Source: an uncultured Tessaracoccus sp. | GTDB taxonomy: Bacteria; Actinomycetota; Actinomycetes; Propionibacteriales; Propionibacteriaceae | Assembly (NCBI RefSeq): GCF_943914565.1 | Contig: NZ_CALUCN010000005.1 | Coordinates: 147,514 to 211,513 of the forward strand | Reading direction: 5' to 3' | Length of the DNA: 64,000 nt | Part shown: positions 15,052 through 24,019 of the stretch, piece after piece | Position numbering within the stretch: position 1 is the first letter of the stretch | Layout: each line of letters opens with the position of its first letter | The notes under the pieces: generated by a model | Database searches by the model: none | What the model was told of the DNA's origin: nothing | What the model saw: the letters and a program-made list of their open reading frames with translations, nothing else | Position numbers and translations under genes: made by a program

Positions 15052-17958
15052 GTGCTGCCGATCACGCTGGGCACCAGTTGGCGGGCCCTGGTGCCCGAGC
15101 TCGCCGACGAGCTGCGGACCACCCTGCGCTCCCCGTTCGCCACGGCACGGGTGCTCGTCGACTCCCCCGGCTCCGCCCGGCTCCTCGGCCAGGCACTCGC
15201 CGAGGAGGACGGCATCCTGGCCGGCGTCGCGATCGTCACCCTCCCCCGGCTGCTCACCGACCTCGCCGCCCGCGCAGGTGTCGCGGAGCAGTGGCGACGG
15301 TGGATGTCACCCCGGCTGGTCACCGTCGTCGACGAGGTGCTCGACGACGTGGCCACCCGACACCCCGTTCTGGCCACCGCGATCGCGCGGCCCGACCGTC
15401 GCATCCCGACGGCGGCACGCGTCGCCCACCTCTTCCGGCGCTACCAGGACCACGCACCGGCACTCCTCGCCGCCTGGTCCGACGGCGAGGAGCACGACGT
15501 GCCGGAGCACCTCGCCTGGCAGCCCGAGCTGTGGCGGCACACGTGCCGCCGATTGGGGTTCCGGCCCGCCGACGTCGTCGCACAGCTCGCGGACACCCTG
15601 GCCTCCGACGCGGCGCCCACCTGGCTGCACTGCGTCCACGAGGTCCCGCTGGGGCTCGTCCCGGTGGTGGATGCCGCCGGGTGCCGCCGCGCGTGGTTCG
15701 TCGACGCCGTACCCGAGTGGGTCCAGCACGTCGCGCACGACGAGCCCGTCCGCTCGGGCCGGCCGCTGCACGCCGTGCCGCTGGTCGAGATCCACGGCTC
15801 GCACGCGCCCGCGCGGCAGGCTGAGGTGCTGCGCGACGAGCTGGTCCGCCGGTTCGACGCGGACCCGACGCTCGAGCCGCGCGACGTGCGCATCGTGTGC
15901 CCCGCCCCCGACGAGTGGGCGCCCGTGCTGCGCGCCACGTTCCGTCGCACCGCGCGACACCCCGGCGCGGTGCTCCGCGTCGCCGTCCCGGCACCAGAGG
16001 ACGAGAACCACGCGCTCGACACCCTCGACGCCGCGCTCGGTCTGGTGGAGGAACGCGCCACCGCCAGCGACGGGCTCGCCCTCCTGCTGAGCCCCGGCAT
16101 CGCGTGGCGCTGGGGGTTCGACGCCCGCCGCGACGACCTCGTCGAGCTCGTGGCCGCAGGCCGCATCCGCTGGGGGCTCGACGCCGGGCAGCACGCCCGC
16201 CACGGCCTCGCGGACATGCCCTGGAACACCTGGGTGACCGGCATCGACGCACTCCTCACCGGCGTCGCGATGGGCGGCGCCGCCGGGCCGCGCGGCGTCG
16301 TGGGTACAGCCGACACCACTGCCCAAGACCTCGACCTGCTCGGCGCGCTCGCCGAGGTGATCGGGCGGATCTGGATGCTCGGCCACGACACCGAGGAGCC
16401 CAGCACCGTCCCGCGCTGGTGCGAGGTCGCGCAGGGCGCCCTCGACGCCCTCGTCGGGCTCCCGCCCGAGGACCGCTGGATGCTGCAGGACGCGGCCCTG
16501 CTCCTCGACGAGCTCGCCCGCTCCCACCACGACTCGACGACGACGCTCGACCGCCGCGGGTTCCGCCGGCTCCTCGGCGCCGCCCGCGGACACGGCCGCC
16601 GCCGGACCCCCGTCGGCAACGGCGACCTCCACGTCGTCGCCCCGTCGGAGGCGCCACACGTCGACACCCGCCTCACCGTGTTCCTCGGCATCCACGACGC
16701 CCTGCCCGACCCGGAGCCGGACGCCCTCCCCGACGTGCTCCCGCTCCCCGCCGACACCCTGCGCCGGGCACTGCTGGCCCACGCCCGCGCATCCGAACGG
16801 CTCCTCGTCGTGACCCGCTCACACTCCGAGCGCACCGGCTTCGACACGGAGATGCCCGTCCTGGTCCGGCTCGTGCTGCGCGAGCTCGGCGTCCCCGTGC
16901 CCGAGATCGTGCCCCACGCGCCGCAGCCGTGGAACCCCAGCAACTTCACCGGCCCGCCCTCGTACGACGCAGCCGCGTACGAGGGCGCCCGACACGCCGA
17001 CGAGACGCAGCCGCCCCCCGCCCTGCGTCGCCGGGCGGAGGCGCTCACCCTGCCCGTCGAGCCGCCACCGGACCACGTGACGCTCAGCACCCTGCGGTCG
17101 TTCCTCCTCGACCCACTGCAGACCTTCCTGCGCCACCACGGCATCCGGCGTCACTCGGATCCGGAGGTCTCCGACGAGCTCCCGCTCGCGCTCGGTGGCC
17201 TCACGGAGTGGCAGGTCACCGAGGACTTCGTCCGACGTCGGCTCATGCACGCCGACCCGGCCGAGCTGGTACGGCTGGTCGAGCGGTCGCAGCTGCTGCC
17301 CCCCGGCGCGCTCGGCCGGGCCGAGGCCGCCCGGGTGGGGCGCCAGGCCGACGCGATCGTCACTCGGGTGCTGCCGCTCATGGAGGCGTCGCCGCGGCTC
17401 GTCCCCGTGCACCTCGAGATCGACGGGACGCTGCTCACCGGCAGCGTCACGCTCCACGGCGACCGCCTCGTGGTCCCGACCGCCAGCCGGGGCGCGCAGG
17501 CGCTGCTCAGCCCCTGGCTGGCCGTCCTGGCGCTCGCCGCGCAGGGCGCGCCCGCCGTCGCGACGGTGGTGCGGCCCCGCAGGGGCGACGTGCGGGTCAA
17601 CGAGCTGCAACCACCGTCGGAGGCGGAGGCCCTCGACCAGCTGCGGACCCACCTGCAGGCACACCGCCTCGGGCGCTCGCGGCTCGTGCCGGCGCCGTTC
17701 GAGCCGGCGTTCCAGCTGGTGATGGAGCGCCGGCTGGGCCGCTTCCGTCGCGAGCACTGGGTGCGCCCGCTGCCCGGCGCCTGGTCCAAGTGGCGCTACC
17801 CCGACGAGGCCTGGTCGCTGTTCTACGACGAACCCACGGTGGAGTTCTTCGGCGACCCGCCCACGCCGGAGGACCCGGCGGGCGACGCCGACAACGGCTT
17901 CGAGCGGTGGGCGCTGGCGCTGCACGGCCTGCTCGCGACGCAAGGGGGATCCTGGTGA
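15052..17958 (+). CDS. recC: Exodeoxyribonuclease V subunit gamma (RecC)
   Basis: A 968-residue RecC-like subunit of the RecBCD helicase-nuclease, which processes double-strand breaks and recognises Chi in the enterobacterial enzyme. It looks like an inactivated SF1 helicase fold: helicase-like spacing without a Walker A, then a late HVTLSTLRSFLLDPLQTFL segment typical of the RecC C-terminal domain. The start is GTG 15052, with AGGAGG 8 bases upstream. Its stop overlaps the recB GTG by 4 nt and recB overlaps recD by 8 nt, a single coupled C-B-D operon. RecC is the most diverged subunit, so the name leans on the operon. Confidence 0.9.
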   Translation: MLPITLGTSWRALVPELADELRTTLRSPFATARVLVDSPGSARLLGQALAEEDGILAGVAIVTLPRLLTDLAARAGVAEQWRRWMSPRLVTVVDEVLDDVATRHPVLATAIARPDRRIPTAARVAHLFRRYQDHAPALLAAWSDGEEHDVPEHLAWQPELWRHTCRRLGFRPADVVAQLADTLASDAAPTWLHCVHEVPLGLVPVVDAAGCRRAWFVDAVPEWVQHVAHDEPVRSGRPLHAVPLVEIHGSHAPARQAEVLRDELVRRFDADPTLEPRDVRIVCPAPDEWAPVLRATFRRTARHPGAVLRVAVPAPEDENHALDTLDAALGLVEERATASDGLALLLSPGIAWRWGFDARRDDLVELVAAGRIRWGLDAGQHARHGLADMPWNTWVTGIDALLTGVAMGGAAGPRGVVGTADTTAQDLDLLGALAEVIGRIWMLGHDTEEPSTVPRWCEVAQGALDALVGLPPEDRWMLQDAALLLDELARSHHDSTTTLDRRGFRRLLGAARGHGRRRTPVGNGDLHVVAPSEAPHVDTRLTVFLGIHDALPDPEPDALPDVLPLPADTLRRALLAHARASERLLVVTRSHSERTGFDTEMPVLVRLVLRELGVPVPEIVPHAPQPWNPSNFTGPPSYDAAAYEGARHADETQPPPALRRRAEALTLPVEPPPDHVTLSTLRSFLLDPLQTFLRHHGIRRHSDPEVSDELPLALGGLTEWQVTEDFVRRRLMHADPAELVRLVERSQLLPPGALGRAEAARVGRQADAIVTRVLPLMEASPRLVPVHLEIDGTLLTGSVTLHGDRLVVPTASRGAQALLSPWLAVLALAAQGAPAVATVVRPRRGDVRVNELQPPSEAEALDQLRTHLQAHRLGRSRLVPAPFEPAFQLVMERRLGRFRREHWVRPLPGAWSKWRYPDEAWSLFYDEPTVEFFGDPPTPEDPAGDADNGFERWALALHGLLATQGGSW

Positions 17959-20900
17959 CCACCACGTTCCAGCTCACGGGTCCGCTGCCCGACTCGACGC
18001 TCCTGCTCGAGGCGAGCGCCGGCACCGGCAAGACCTTCACGATCGCCGCCCTCGCCGTCCGGTACGTCGCCGAGGCAGGTCTCGACATCGGCGAACTGCT
18101 CATGATTACGTTCAACACCAACGCCGCCGACGAGCTGCGCGCCCGGGTCCACGGCGCCCTCGTCGACGCGGCCGCCCACCTGCGCGCCGTCGCCGACGGT
18201 GGCGCGCCCCCCACCGACAATCCCGTGGCCGAGCACCTCGCGGGCCTCGGCGACCCCGAGCTGCGGATCGCCCGCATCGAACGAGCGCTCGACGGGTTCG
18301 ACCGGGCGACGATCACCACCACCCACGCCTTCTGTCGCGGCGCGCTCGTCCGGCTCGGCGTGCTGGGCGACGCGGACCCGGCCGAGCGGATCGTCGCGCC
18401 GGGGCCGCTCGTCGACGAGTGCGCGGCCGACGTCTACCTCGCACACTTCAGCGACGTCGAGGAACCGCCCTTCCCACCCCGACGCGCCGCCCACCTCGCG
18501 CGCCAGGCCTGCGCGTCCACGCTGCCGCTCGGCCCCGAGGGCTCGGCCGAGGCGACGTACGGCGCCGCGGTGCGCGACGCCTTCGCCGCCCGGGTGCGCG
18601 AGCGCGGGCTGCTCACGTTCGACGACCTCGTGACCCGCATGCGTGACCTCCTGCACGACCGGGTCACCGGGCCGCACGCCGTCCGGGCCCTGCGCGCGGC
18701 GCACCGGGTGGTGCTCGTCGACGAGTTCCAGGACACCGACCCGGACCAGTGGCAGGTGATCCGCGACGCGTTCGTCGCGCCGGACCGCCCGACGATCCTC
18801 ATCGGCGACCCGAAACAGTCCATCTACGGCTTCCGCAACGCCGACCTCGTGAGCTACCTCGACGCCGCCGCACTCGCCACCACCGCGTCGCTCACCACCA
18901 ACCACCGGTCCGACGTCGGCGTCGTGGACGGGGTGGTCGAGCTGCTGCGCGACGTGCCGCTCGGGCCGGGCGACATCGCGGTGCACCCCGTCGATGCGCG
19001 CCACCCGGCGCGGCTCGAGTTGCCGGTACCCGAACGCGTCTGGGTGCGGCAGGTCGAGGGTCCTGACGTCCGGGACCGCGTGCTCGACGACGTGGCCGAC
19101 CACGTCGCCGCCGTGCTCGCGCAGACCATCGACGGCCACCCGGTCCTGGCCTCCGACGTCGCCGTCCTCGTCCGCACCGCCAGCTCCGCACGCACCGTCG
19201 CCGACCGCCTCGCGGCTCACGGCATCCCGGCGGTCCAGCACGCCGCGTCGTCGCTGGTACGCCAGCCCGCCGCAGACGACTGGCGGCACCTCCTGCGCGC
19301 GCTCGTACCGGGCGACGACGCCGCGGTCCGGCTGCTCGCCCTCACGGATCTCGTGGGTCTCGGCCCCGCCGCACTCGGCGAGGACCGCGCGGTCACGGAG
19401 CTCGTCGCCATGGTGCGACGCGCCGCCGACGCGCTCACCGCGGACGGCCCGGGCGCCGCACTCGACGTCGTGCGGGAACACACCCACCTCGAGGCGCGGC
19501 TCGCCCCCACGCCCGACGGGCCGCGCCACCTCACCGACCTCGCCCACCTGGCCGAGTTGTTGGACGCCTCCGGCGCCCGGAACCCGCGCGAGCTCCTCGC
19601 GCTGCTCGACGACGCGGACCAGTTCGACGCCGCCGGCGGGCCCCGCGTCGCCGACGACCGTCCGGCCGTGCGCGTCATGACGCTCCACGCCGCGAAGGGC
19701 CGGGAGTTCCCCGTCGTGCTGCTGCCGGACCTCTCGCCGCTGCCGCTGTACCTCAACCGACCGTTCAACGTCGTGCTCGACGGCCGACGCGTCCTGTGGC
19801 TGCAGGCCGCCGACGAGTCCTCCCGGATCGGTGCCGTCGCCGCAGCCCAGGCCCGCGAGGAGGAGCTGCGGCTGCTCTACGTCGGACTCACCCGCGCCAG
19901 GCACCTCGCGGTGGTCTGGCACACCGACGAGCCCGGTTCGGTGCGCGGACCGGTCGCGGCCGCGCTGCTGCACGAACGCGGTGACGCCACGCTCGCCGAC
20001 GCCCACCCCTTCCGTGTCGTGGACTCCCGCCCCGGGGTGCGGGTGTCGTCGGTGCCGACGAGGGTCACACCCCGCCCCGCACCCACGCCACCGGCGCCGC
20101 CCGAGCCGGAGCTCGCAGTCAGCACGCGCGTGATCGACCAGGACTGGCGCCGCACGTCCTACTCCGGCCTCACCCGCAGCCTCCACGAGCTGCCGTCCGG
20201 GGCCGACGAGCCAGAATCCCCCACCCCCGCTGCGATCGACCGCGCGCTCGCCGGCCCCGTGCCGATGGGCACGCTGCCCGCCGGCGCCGCGTTCGGCACG
20301 CTCGTGCACGAGATCCTCGAGCTGCTCGACTGGGCCGACGATCACCGCGAGGCCGCGATCCGGGAGCTCGTCGACCGCCGGGCCGTGACGTTCGACCCCG
20401 AGCAGCGCGACGCGCTCGCGGCCGGGCTCGAGGCCGTGGTCACGACGCCCATGGCACCGTTGCTCGACGGATCGCTGTCGTCCGTACCGGTCACGCAGCG
20501 CCTGACGGAACTCGACTTCGACCTCCCGCTCGGTCGTCGCGGCGCCGCGACGGTGGGCGCGCTCGCCGAGCTCCTCGCTACCCACCTGCCCGCATCCGAC
20601 CCGCTCGCGGGGTACCCGGAGCGGCTGGCCACGTCGGCCGCGGCCCCCGAGCGGCTCGTGGGCTTCCTCACCGGCTCGATCGACGTCGTGGTCGAGACGC
20701 CTGAGGGGCGCTTCGTCGTCTGCGACTACAAGACCAACCGCCTCGCCGGCTCCCCCGACGAGGAACTCACCGTCGGGCACCACACCCGGCCCGCGATGGC
20801 CGAGGCGATGATGGCCGCCCACTACCCCCTCCAGGCGATCCTCTACTGCGCCGCGCTGCACCGCTTCCTGTCGCTCAGGCTGCCCGGCTACCGGCCGGAG

Positions 20901-21056
20901 CGGCACCTGGGCGGCGTCGGGTACCTGTTCGTCCGCGGCATGGCGGGCCCCGACACGCCCGTCGTCGACGGCAGCGCGTGCGGCGTGCTGCCCTGGCTCC
21001 CGTCGCCCGAGCTCGTCGTCGCCGTGAGCGAACTGCTGGAGGGCCCCGATGCGTGA
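17955..21056 (+). CDS. recB: Exodeoxyribonuclease V subunit beta (RecB)
   Basis: A 1033-residue SF1 helicase-nuclease. The Walker A is ASAGTGKTFTI at about 20-30. DEFQDTDPDQW, GDPKQSIYGFRNAD, HAAKGREFPVVLL and LLYVGLTRARH are the helicase motifs. The C-terminal nuclease domain has GSIDVVVE followed by VVCDYKTNRL, giving the D and D-x-K residues of the single RecB active site. It therefore appears fully active. The length is somewhat below the 1180 residues of E. coli. It starts on a GTG within the recC stop (GTGA). Confidence 0.95.
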   Translation: MTTTFQLTGPLPDSTLLLEASAGTGKTFTIAALAVRYVAEAGLDIGELLMITFNTNAADELRARVHGALVDAAAHLRAVADGGAPPTDNPVAEHLAGLGDPELRIARIERALDGFDRATITTTHAFCRGALVRLGVLGDADPAERIVAPGPLVDECAADVYLAHFSDVEEPPFPPRRAAHLARQACASTLPLGPEGSAEATYGAAVRDAFAARVRERGLLTFDDLVTRMRDLLHDRVTGPHAVRALRAAHRVVLVDEFQDTDPDQWQVIRDAFVAPDRPTILIGDPKQSIYGFRNADLVSYLDAAALATTASLTTNHRSDVGVVDGVVELLRDVPLGPGDIAVHPVDARHPARLELPVPERVWVRQVEGPDVRDRVLDDVADHVAAVLAQTIDGHPVLASDVAVLVRTASSARTVADRLAAHGIPAVQHAASSLVRQPAADDWRHLLRALVPGDDAAVRLLALTDLVGLGPAALGEDRAVTELVAMVRRAADALTADGPGAALDVVREHTHLEARLAPTPDGPRHLTDLAHLAELLDASGARNPRELLALLDDADQFDAAGGPRVADDRPAVRVMTLHAAKGREFPVVLLPDLSPLPLYLNRPFNVVLDGRRVLWLQAADESSRIGAVAAAQAREEELRLLYVGLTRARHLAVVWHTDEPGSVRGPVAAALLHERGDATLADAHPFRVVDSRPGVRVSSVPTRVTPRPAPTPPAPPEPELAVSTRVIDQDWRRTSYSGLTRSLHELPSGADEPESPTPAAIDRALAGPVPMGTLPAGAAFGTLVHEILELLDWADDHREAAIRELVDRRAVTFDPEQRDALAAGLEAVVTTPMAPLLDGSLSSVPVTQRLTELDFDLPLGRRGAATVGALAELLATHLPASDPLAGYPERLATSAAAPERLVGFLTGSIDVVVETPEGRFVVCDYKTNRLAGSPDEELTVGHHTRPAMAEAMMAAHYPLQAILYCAALHRFLSLRLPGYRPERHLGGVGYLFVRGMAGPDTPVVDGSACGVLPWLPSPELVVAVSELLEGPDA

Positions 21057-22740
21057 ACTCCCCCTCACCGCCACCGGGCTCCTGCGCACCTTCGCCGAGG
21101 CGGGCATGATCGCCCTGCCCGACGTCCACCTCGCCCGCCGCATGGCGCGCGGCCACGAGCCCGACGAGCGCGTGGTGCTCGCGTGCGCGCTCGCGGTCCG
21201 CGAGCTCAGACTCGGCTCCGTCTGCCTCAAGCTGGCGCAGGCCCACCTGCTGAAACCCGTCGCGGCCATCGACGACGGACTCGCCGCGGAGGAGGGCCCG
21301 CTGCCCTGGCCGGACCCCGACGAGTGGGCGGCCCTCGTCGCGGCCTCACCCCTCGTCGGGGAGCGGGCGCCGTTCGTGTTCGACCACGGCCTGCTCTACC
21401 TCGCGCGCTTCCACGCCGAGGAGACCCGCGTCGCCGACGCCCTGCGCGCCCGCCGCGCGCTGCCCACCGACGAGGGGCGCGCCCCCCTGCCCGGCACCGG
21501 CGACCCCGACCCGGCCCAGGACGCCGCCGTCGCCGCGGCGCTCCGGCACCGCACCACCGTCATCACCGGCGGCCCCGGCACCGGCAAGACCACGACCGTG
21601 GTCCGCGTCCTGAACTCCCTCGGGGCCGAGCAACCCGTCTCGATCGCGCTCGCTGCGCAGACGGGCAAGGCGGCCCGGCAGCTCCACGACGCCGTCGTGC
21701 CGCGCCTCCGACCGGGTACCTCCACTCAGGTGCCACAGGCCAGCACACTGCACCGACTGCTGGGGCTGCCCGTGCGCGGCCCCCGAGTCCAGCACGACCG
21801 CACCAACCCGTTGCCGCACGACGTCGTGGTGGTCGACGAGGTCTCGATGGTCTCGCTCGAACACATGGCCGCGCTCCTCGACGCGGTCAGCGACCACACC
21901 CGGCTCGTCCTCGTCGGCGACCCGCACCAGCTGCGCTCGGTCGAGGCGGGAGCGGTCCTCGCCGATGTCGTCGAGACCCCGTCCCTGCTGCGCGAGGGCA
22001 GCATCGTCGAGTTGCGCACCAACCACCGCAGCGCCGACGACATCCGCGCCCTCGCGGCCGCCGTCCACGCCGGCGACGAGGCACGCGCCCTGGCCGTGAT
22101 CGCCGAGGCGGAGCGCGTCACATGGGTCGACTACGACGGCGCAGGGATCAGCGCGCTCGAGCCATTTCGCACCGACGTCGTCGAGCAGGGCCGGCGCATC
22201 CACGACGCGGCTCGGCAGGGCGACGCCCGCGGCGCCCTCGCGGCGCTCGCCGGGCACCGGGTGCTGTGCGCGCACCGCTTGGGCAGCCACGGCGTGCAGG
22301 ACTGGGGTCGTGCCGCGCGCGAGCTCGTCGCGCGCGCGGACCCCGGGCACGGGGAGGGCTTCGGCCACGTCGGGCAGCCGCTGCTGCTCACCCGCAACAC
22401 TGACCGGTTCAGCAACGGCGACGTCGCCGTCGTCATCGACGTGGGTGGGGAGCGACTCGCCGCCGTCGACCAGGGCGACGAGCCGGTGCTCGTCGCACCG
22501 GTCAGGCTCACGGGCGCCACCGACCTGCACGCGATGACCGTGCACAAGGCGCAGGGCGGGCAGTTCGGCACGGTCACCGTCGTGCTGCCACCAGAGGGAT
22601 CGCCGTTGGCCACCCGCGAACTGCTCTACACCGCGATCACCCGTGCTCGCACGGGGCTCCGGCTCTACGGCTCGCGCGAGGCGCTCCTCGAGTGCATCCG
22701 CACGCCGGTGCGGCGGGCCTCGGGGCTGGCCCGCCGCTGA
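21049..22740 (+). CDS. recD: Exodeoxyribonuclease V subunit alpha (RecD)
   Basis: A 563-residue 5'-3' SF1B helicase subunit. The N-terminal RecD interaction region is followed by the Walker A GGPGTGKTTTV near residue 170. DEVSMVSLEHM, GDPHQLRSVEAGAVLAD, HKAQGGQF and LLYTAITRARTGL follow. It overlaps recB by 8 nt (ATGCGTGA). The usual order in enterobacteria is C-ptrA-B-D; here C-B-D is compact and there is no protease gene in between. After its stop the sequence changes to accessory DNA. Confidence 0.95.
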   Translation: MRELPLTATGLLRTFAEAGMIALPDVHLARRMARGHEPDERVVLACALAVRELRLGSVCLKLAQAHLLKPVAAIDDGLAAEEGPLPWPDPDEWAALVAASPLVGERAPFVFDHGLLYLARFHAEETRVADALRARRALPTDEGRAPLPGTGDPDPAQDAAVAAALRHRTTVITGGPGTGKTTTVVRVLNSLGAEQPVSIALAAQTGKAARQLHDAVVPRLRPGTSTQVPQASTLHRLLGLPVRGPRVQHDRTNPLPHDVVVVDEVSMVSLEHMAALLDAVSDHTRLVLVGDPHQLRSVEAGAVLADVVETPSLLREGSIVELRTNHRSADDIRALAAAVHAGDEARALAVIAEAERVTWVDYDGAGISALEPFRTDVVEQGRRIHDAARQGDARGALAALAGHRVLCAHRLGSHGVQDWGRAARELVARADPGHGEGFGHVGQPLLLTRNTDRFSNGDVAVVIDVGGERLAAVDQGDEPVLVAPVRLTGATDLHAMTVHKAQGGQFGTVTVVLPPEGSPLATRELLYTAITRARTGLRLYGSREALLECIRTPVRRASGLARR

Positions 22741-22757
22741 CGCGGAAGTGAAGACCA

Positions 22758-23003
22758 TCACCACACCGGAGGGACTGCAGCAGCGCCGCGCGGCAGGGCG
22801 ATGTCAGTGCCGAACGGGATCACGTCGGCGAGGTCATGAAGCGCGAGCGCGCTGGTCAGGCACAACGTCGCCTCCGATCGCACAGCGGTCGCGGCGGCAA
22901 GAGAAGCAAAGCGCTCATCGATCACCCCGGTGCCCCCTCTCCGACGAGATGGCAACAACATGGGAGCCGCGAAGCGCCTTCGCGACTGGCTGGAGCGGAA
23001 CAT
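22758..23003 (-). pseudogene. Truncated AbiEi-type antitoxin remnant
   Basis: A minus-strand frame of 81 residues. The run SLAAATAVRSEATLCLTSAL then ALHDLADVIPFGTDIALPRG closely follows the middle of AbiEi antitoxins (type IV toxin-antitoxin; transcriptional repressor with N-terminal wHTH). The usual N-terminal winged helix is missing: no in-frame homology is seen upstream of 23003. The frame stops after PPVW, where a full AbiEi would continue for about another 80-100 residues. Its end lies 18 bases past the recD stop. No AbiEii nucleotidyltransferase toxin gene is present. I read it as a relic of a lost TA or transferred segment. The 22741-23278 gap holds nothing else recognisable apart from the ABC operon promoter region. 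Confidence 0.65.
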
Positions 23004-23278
23004 GCGCCCTCAACAGTCCTGACTCAGCAGATCACAACCACTCAAGCGGAGCGAGCCCCAACCAGAACCTCGGTGCGGTAGGCATTCCCCGACCTCGTCG
23101 CCAGATGGAAAGCACCCCCCCAAGTGGATGCCCACATTTTCCCTTGTTCGACCGGCACCAGCCTGGCCTTGTCCACTCGTGATGACAGTTCCTTCTTTCG
23201 GCGCGACACGAGGGTGGTTGGACGGCTTTGGTCGTTGTAGGCCTTCGGACAGCGGGCTGGTGTCGAAAGGAGTGAAGG

Positions 23279-24019
23279 GTGCAGACGAGCAACGTTGACG
23301 TGGTGAGCGCGGTTGCTGTGGGGCGGCAGATCGCGAGCGGTGACTGGGTCTTGAGGGAGTGTTCTGTGACGTGCACCTCGGGGTCGTTGACGGCGATCGT
23401 GGGTGCCAGCGGGGCAGGCAAGACGTCGCTGATGTATTGCTTGAGCGGGTTGGATGCTCCTACCGCGGGTCAGGTGCTGGTCGAGGGGCGGGACATCTAT
23501 GCGATGTCTCGGCAGGCGCGGGCGACGTTCCTGCGGTCGCGTGTCGGGTTCGTGTTCCAGCAGTACAACCTCGTGAGCTACCTCAGCGTCGAGGAGAACG
23601 TGGCCCTACCGCTGTCTCTGGCCGGCAGGCGGGTCGACCGCCAGGTCCTCACTGGGCTGCTGGGACGCTTCGGTTTGTCGGCGAAGGCAGGGACGGCTGC
23701 GGGGGCGCTGTCGGGCGGGGAGCAGCAGCGGGTGGCGCTGTGCCGTGTGTTGCTGCTCCGGCCCACTGTCGTGTTCGCTGACGAGCCGACGGGCGCGTTG
23801 GACAGTACCAATTCGTGCCTGGTCTTGGAGGTGCTGCGGGAGCTGGCGGATGAAGGGATCACGGTCGTGATGGTGACCCATGACGTGGATGCAGCTGTCC
23901 GTGCTGATCGTGTGGTGTTCATGCGTGATGGGTCGATCACGGGGATGGGCTCCGGGTTGGACGCAGGGCAGGTGCTGGCCGGGATGCGTCAGCCGGTGCG
24001 CCGAGCGGAGGTGCAGTGA
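23279..24019 (+). CDS. ABC transporter ATP-binding protein (MacB/LolD/BceA-like)
   Basis: 246 residues with Walker A GASGAGKTS, Q-loop VFQQYNLVSYLSVEEN, signature LSGGEQQRVALCR and Walker B VVFADEPTGALDS. This is the subclass that pairs with FtsX-type permeases rather than classical importers. The start is GTG 23279, with AGGAG at about 7 bases. The stop overlaps the permease ATG (TGATG). Third codon positions contain more T and A than the flanking rec genes, suggesting acquired DNA. Together with the permease, kinase and regulator genes it probably forms a sensing and export or detoxification unit for peptides or envelope-active compounds (inference). Confidence 0.93.
   Translation: MQTSNVDVVSAVAVGRQIASGDWVLRECSVTCTSGSLTAIVGASGAGKTSLMYCLSGLDAPTAGQVLVEGRDIYAMSRQARATFLRSRVGFVFQQYNLVSYLSVEENVALPLSLAGRRVDRQVLTGLLGRFGLSAKAGTAAGALSGGEQQRVALCRVLLLRPTVVFADEPTGALDSTNSCLVLEVLRELADEGITVVMVTHDVDAAVRADRVVFMRDGSITGMGSGLDAGQVLAGMRQPVRRAEVQ

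Noticed and set aside
15897..17954. Very long plus-strand frame leading into recB
   Set aside because: It lies inside recC in another frame and is Arg/Pro-rich, as expected for a shadow; recB begins at the GTG in the recC stop.
17823..21269. 1148-residue minus-strand open frame opposite recB
   Set aside because: An antisense shadow of high-GC codon bias with no domain; the recB motifs on the plus strand are unambiguous.
22741..23278. Insertion sequence or tRNA-linked integration site at the edge of the accessory insert
   Set aside because: No transposase frame, terminal inverted repeat or tRNA gene was found at either edge.
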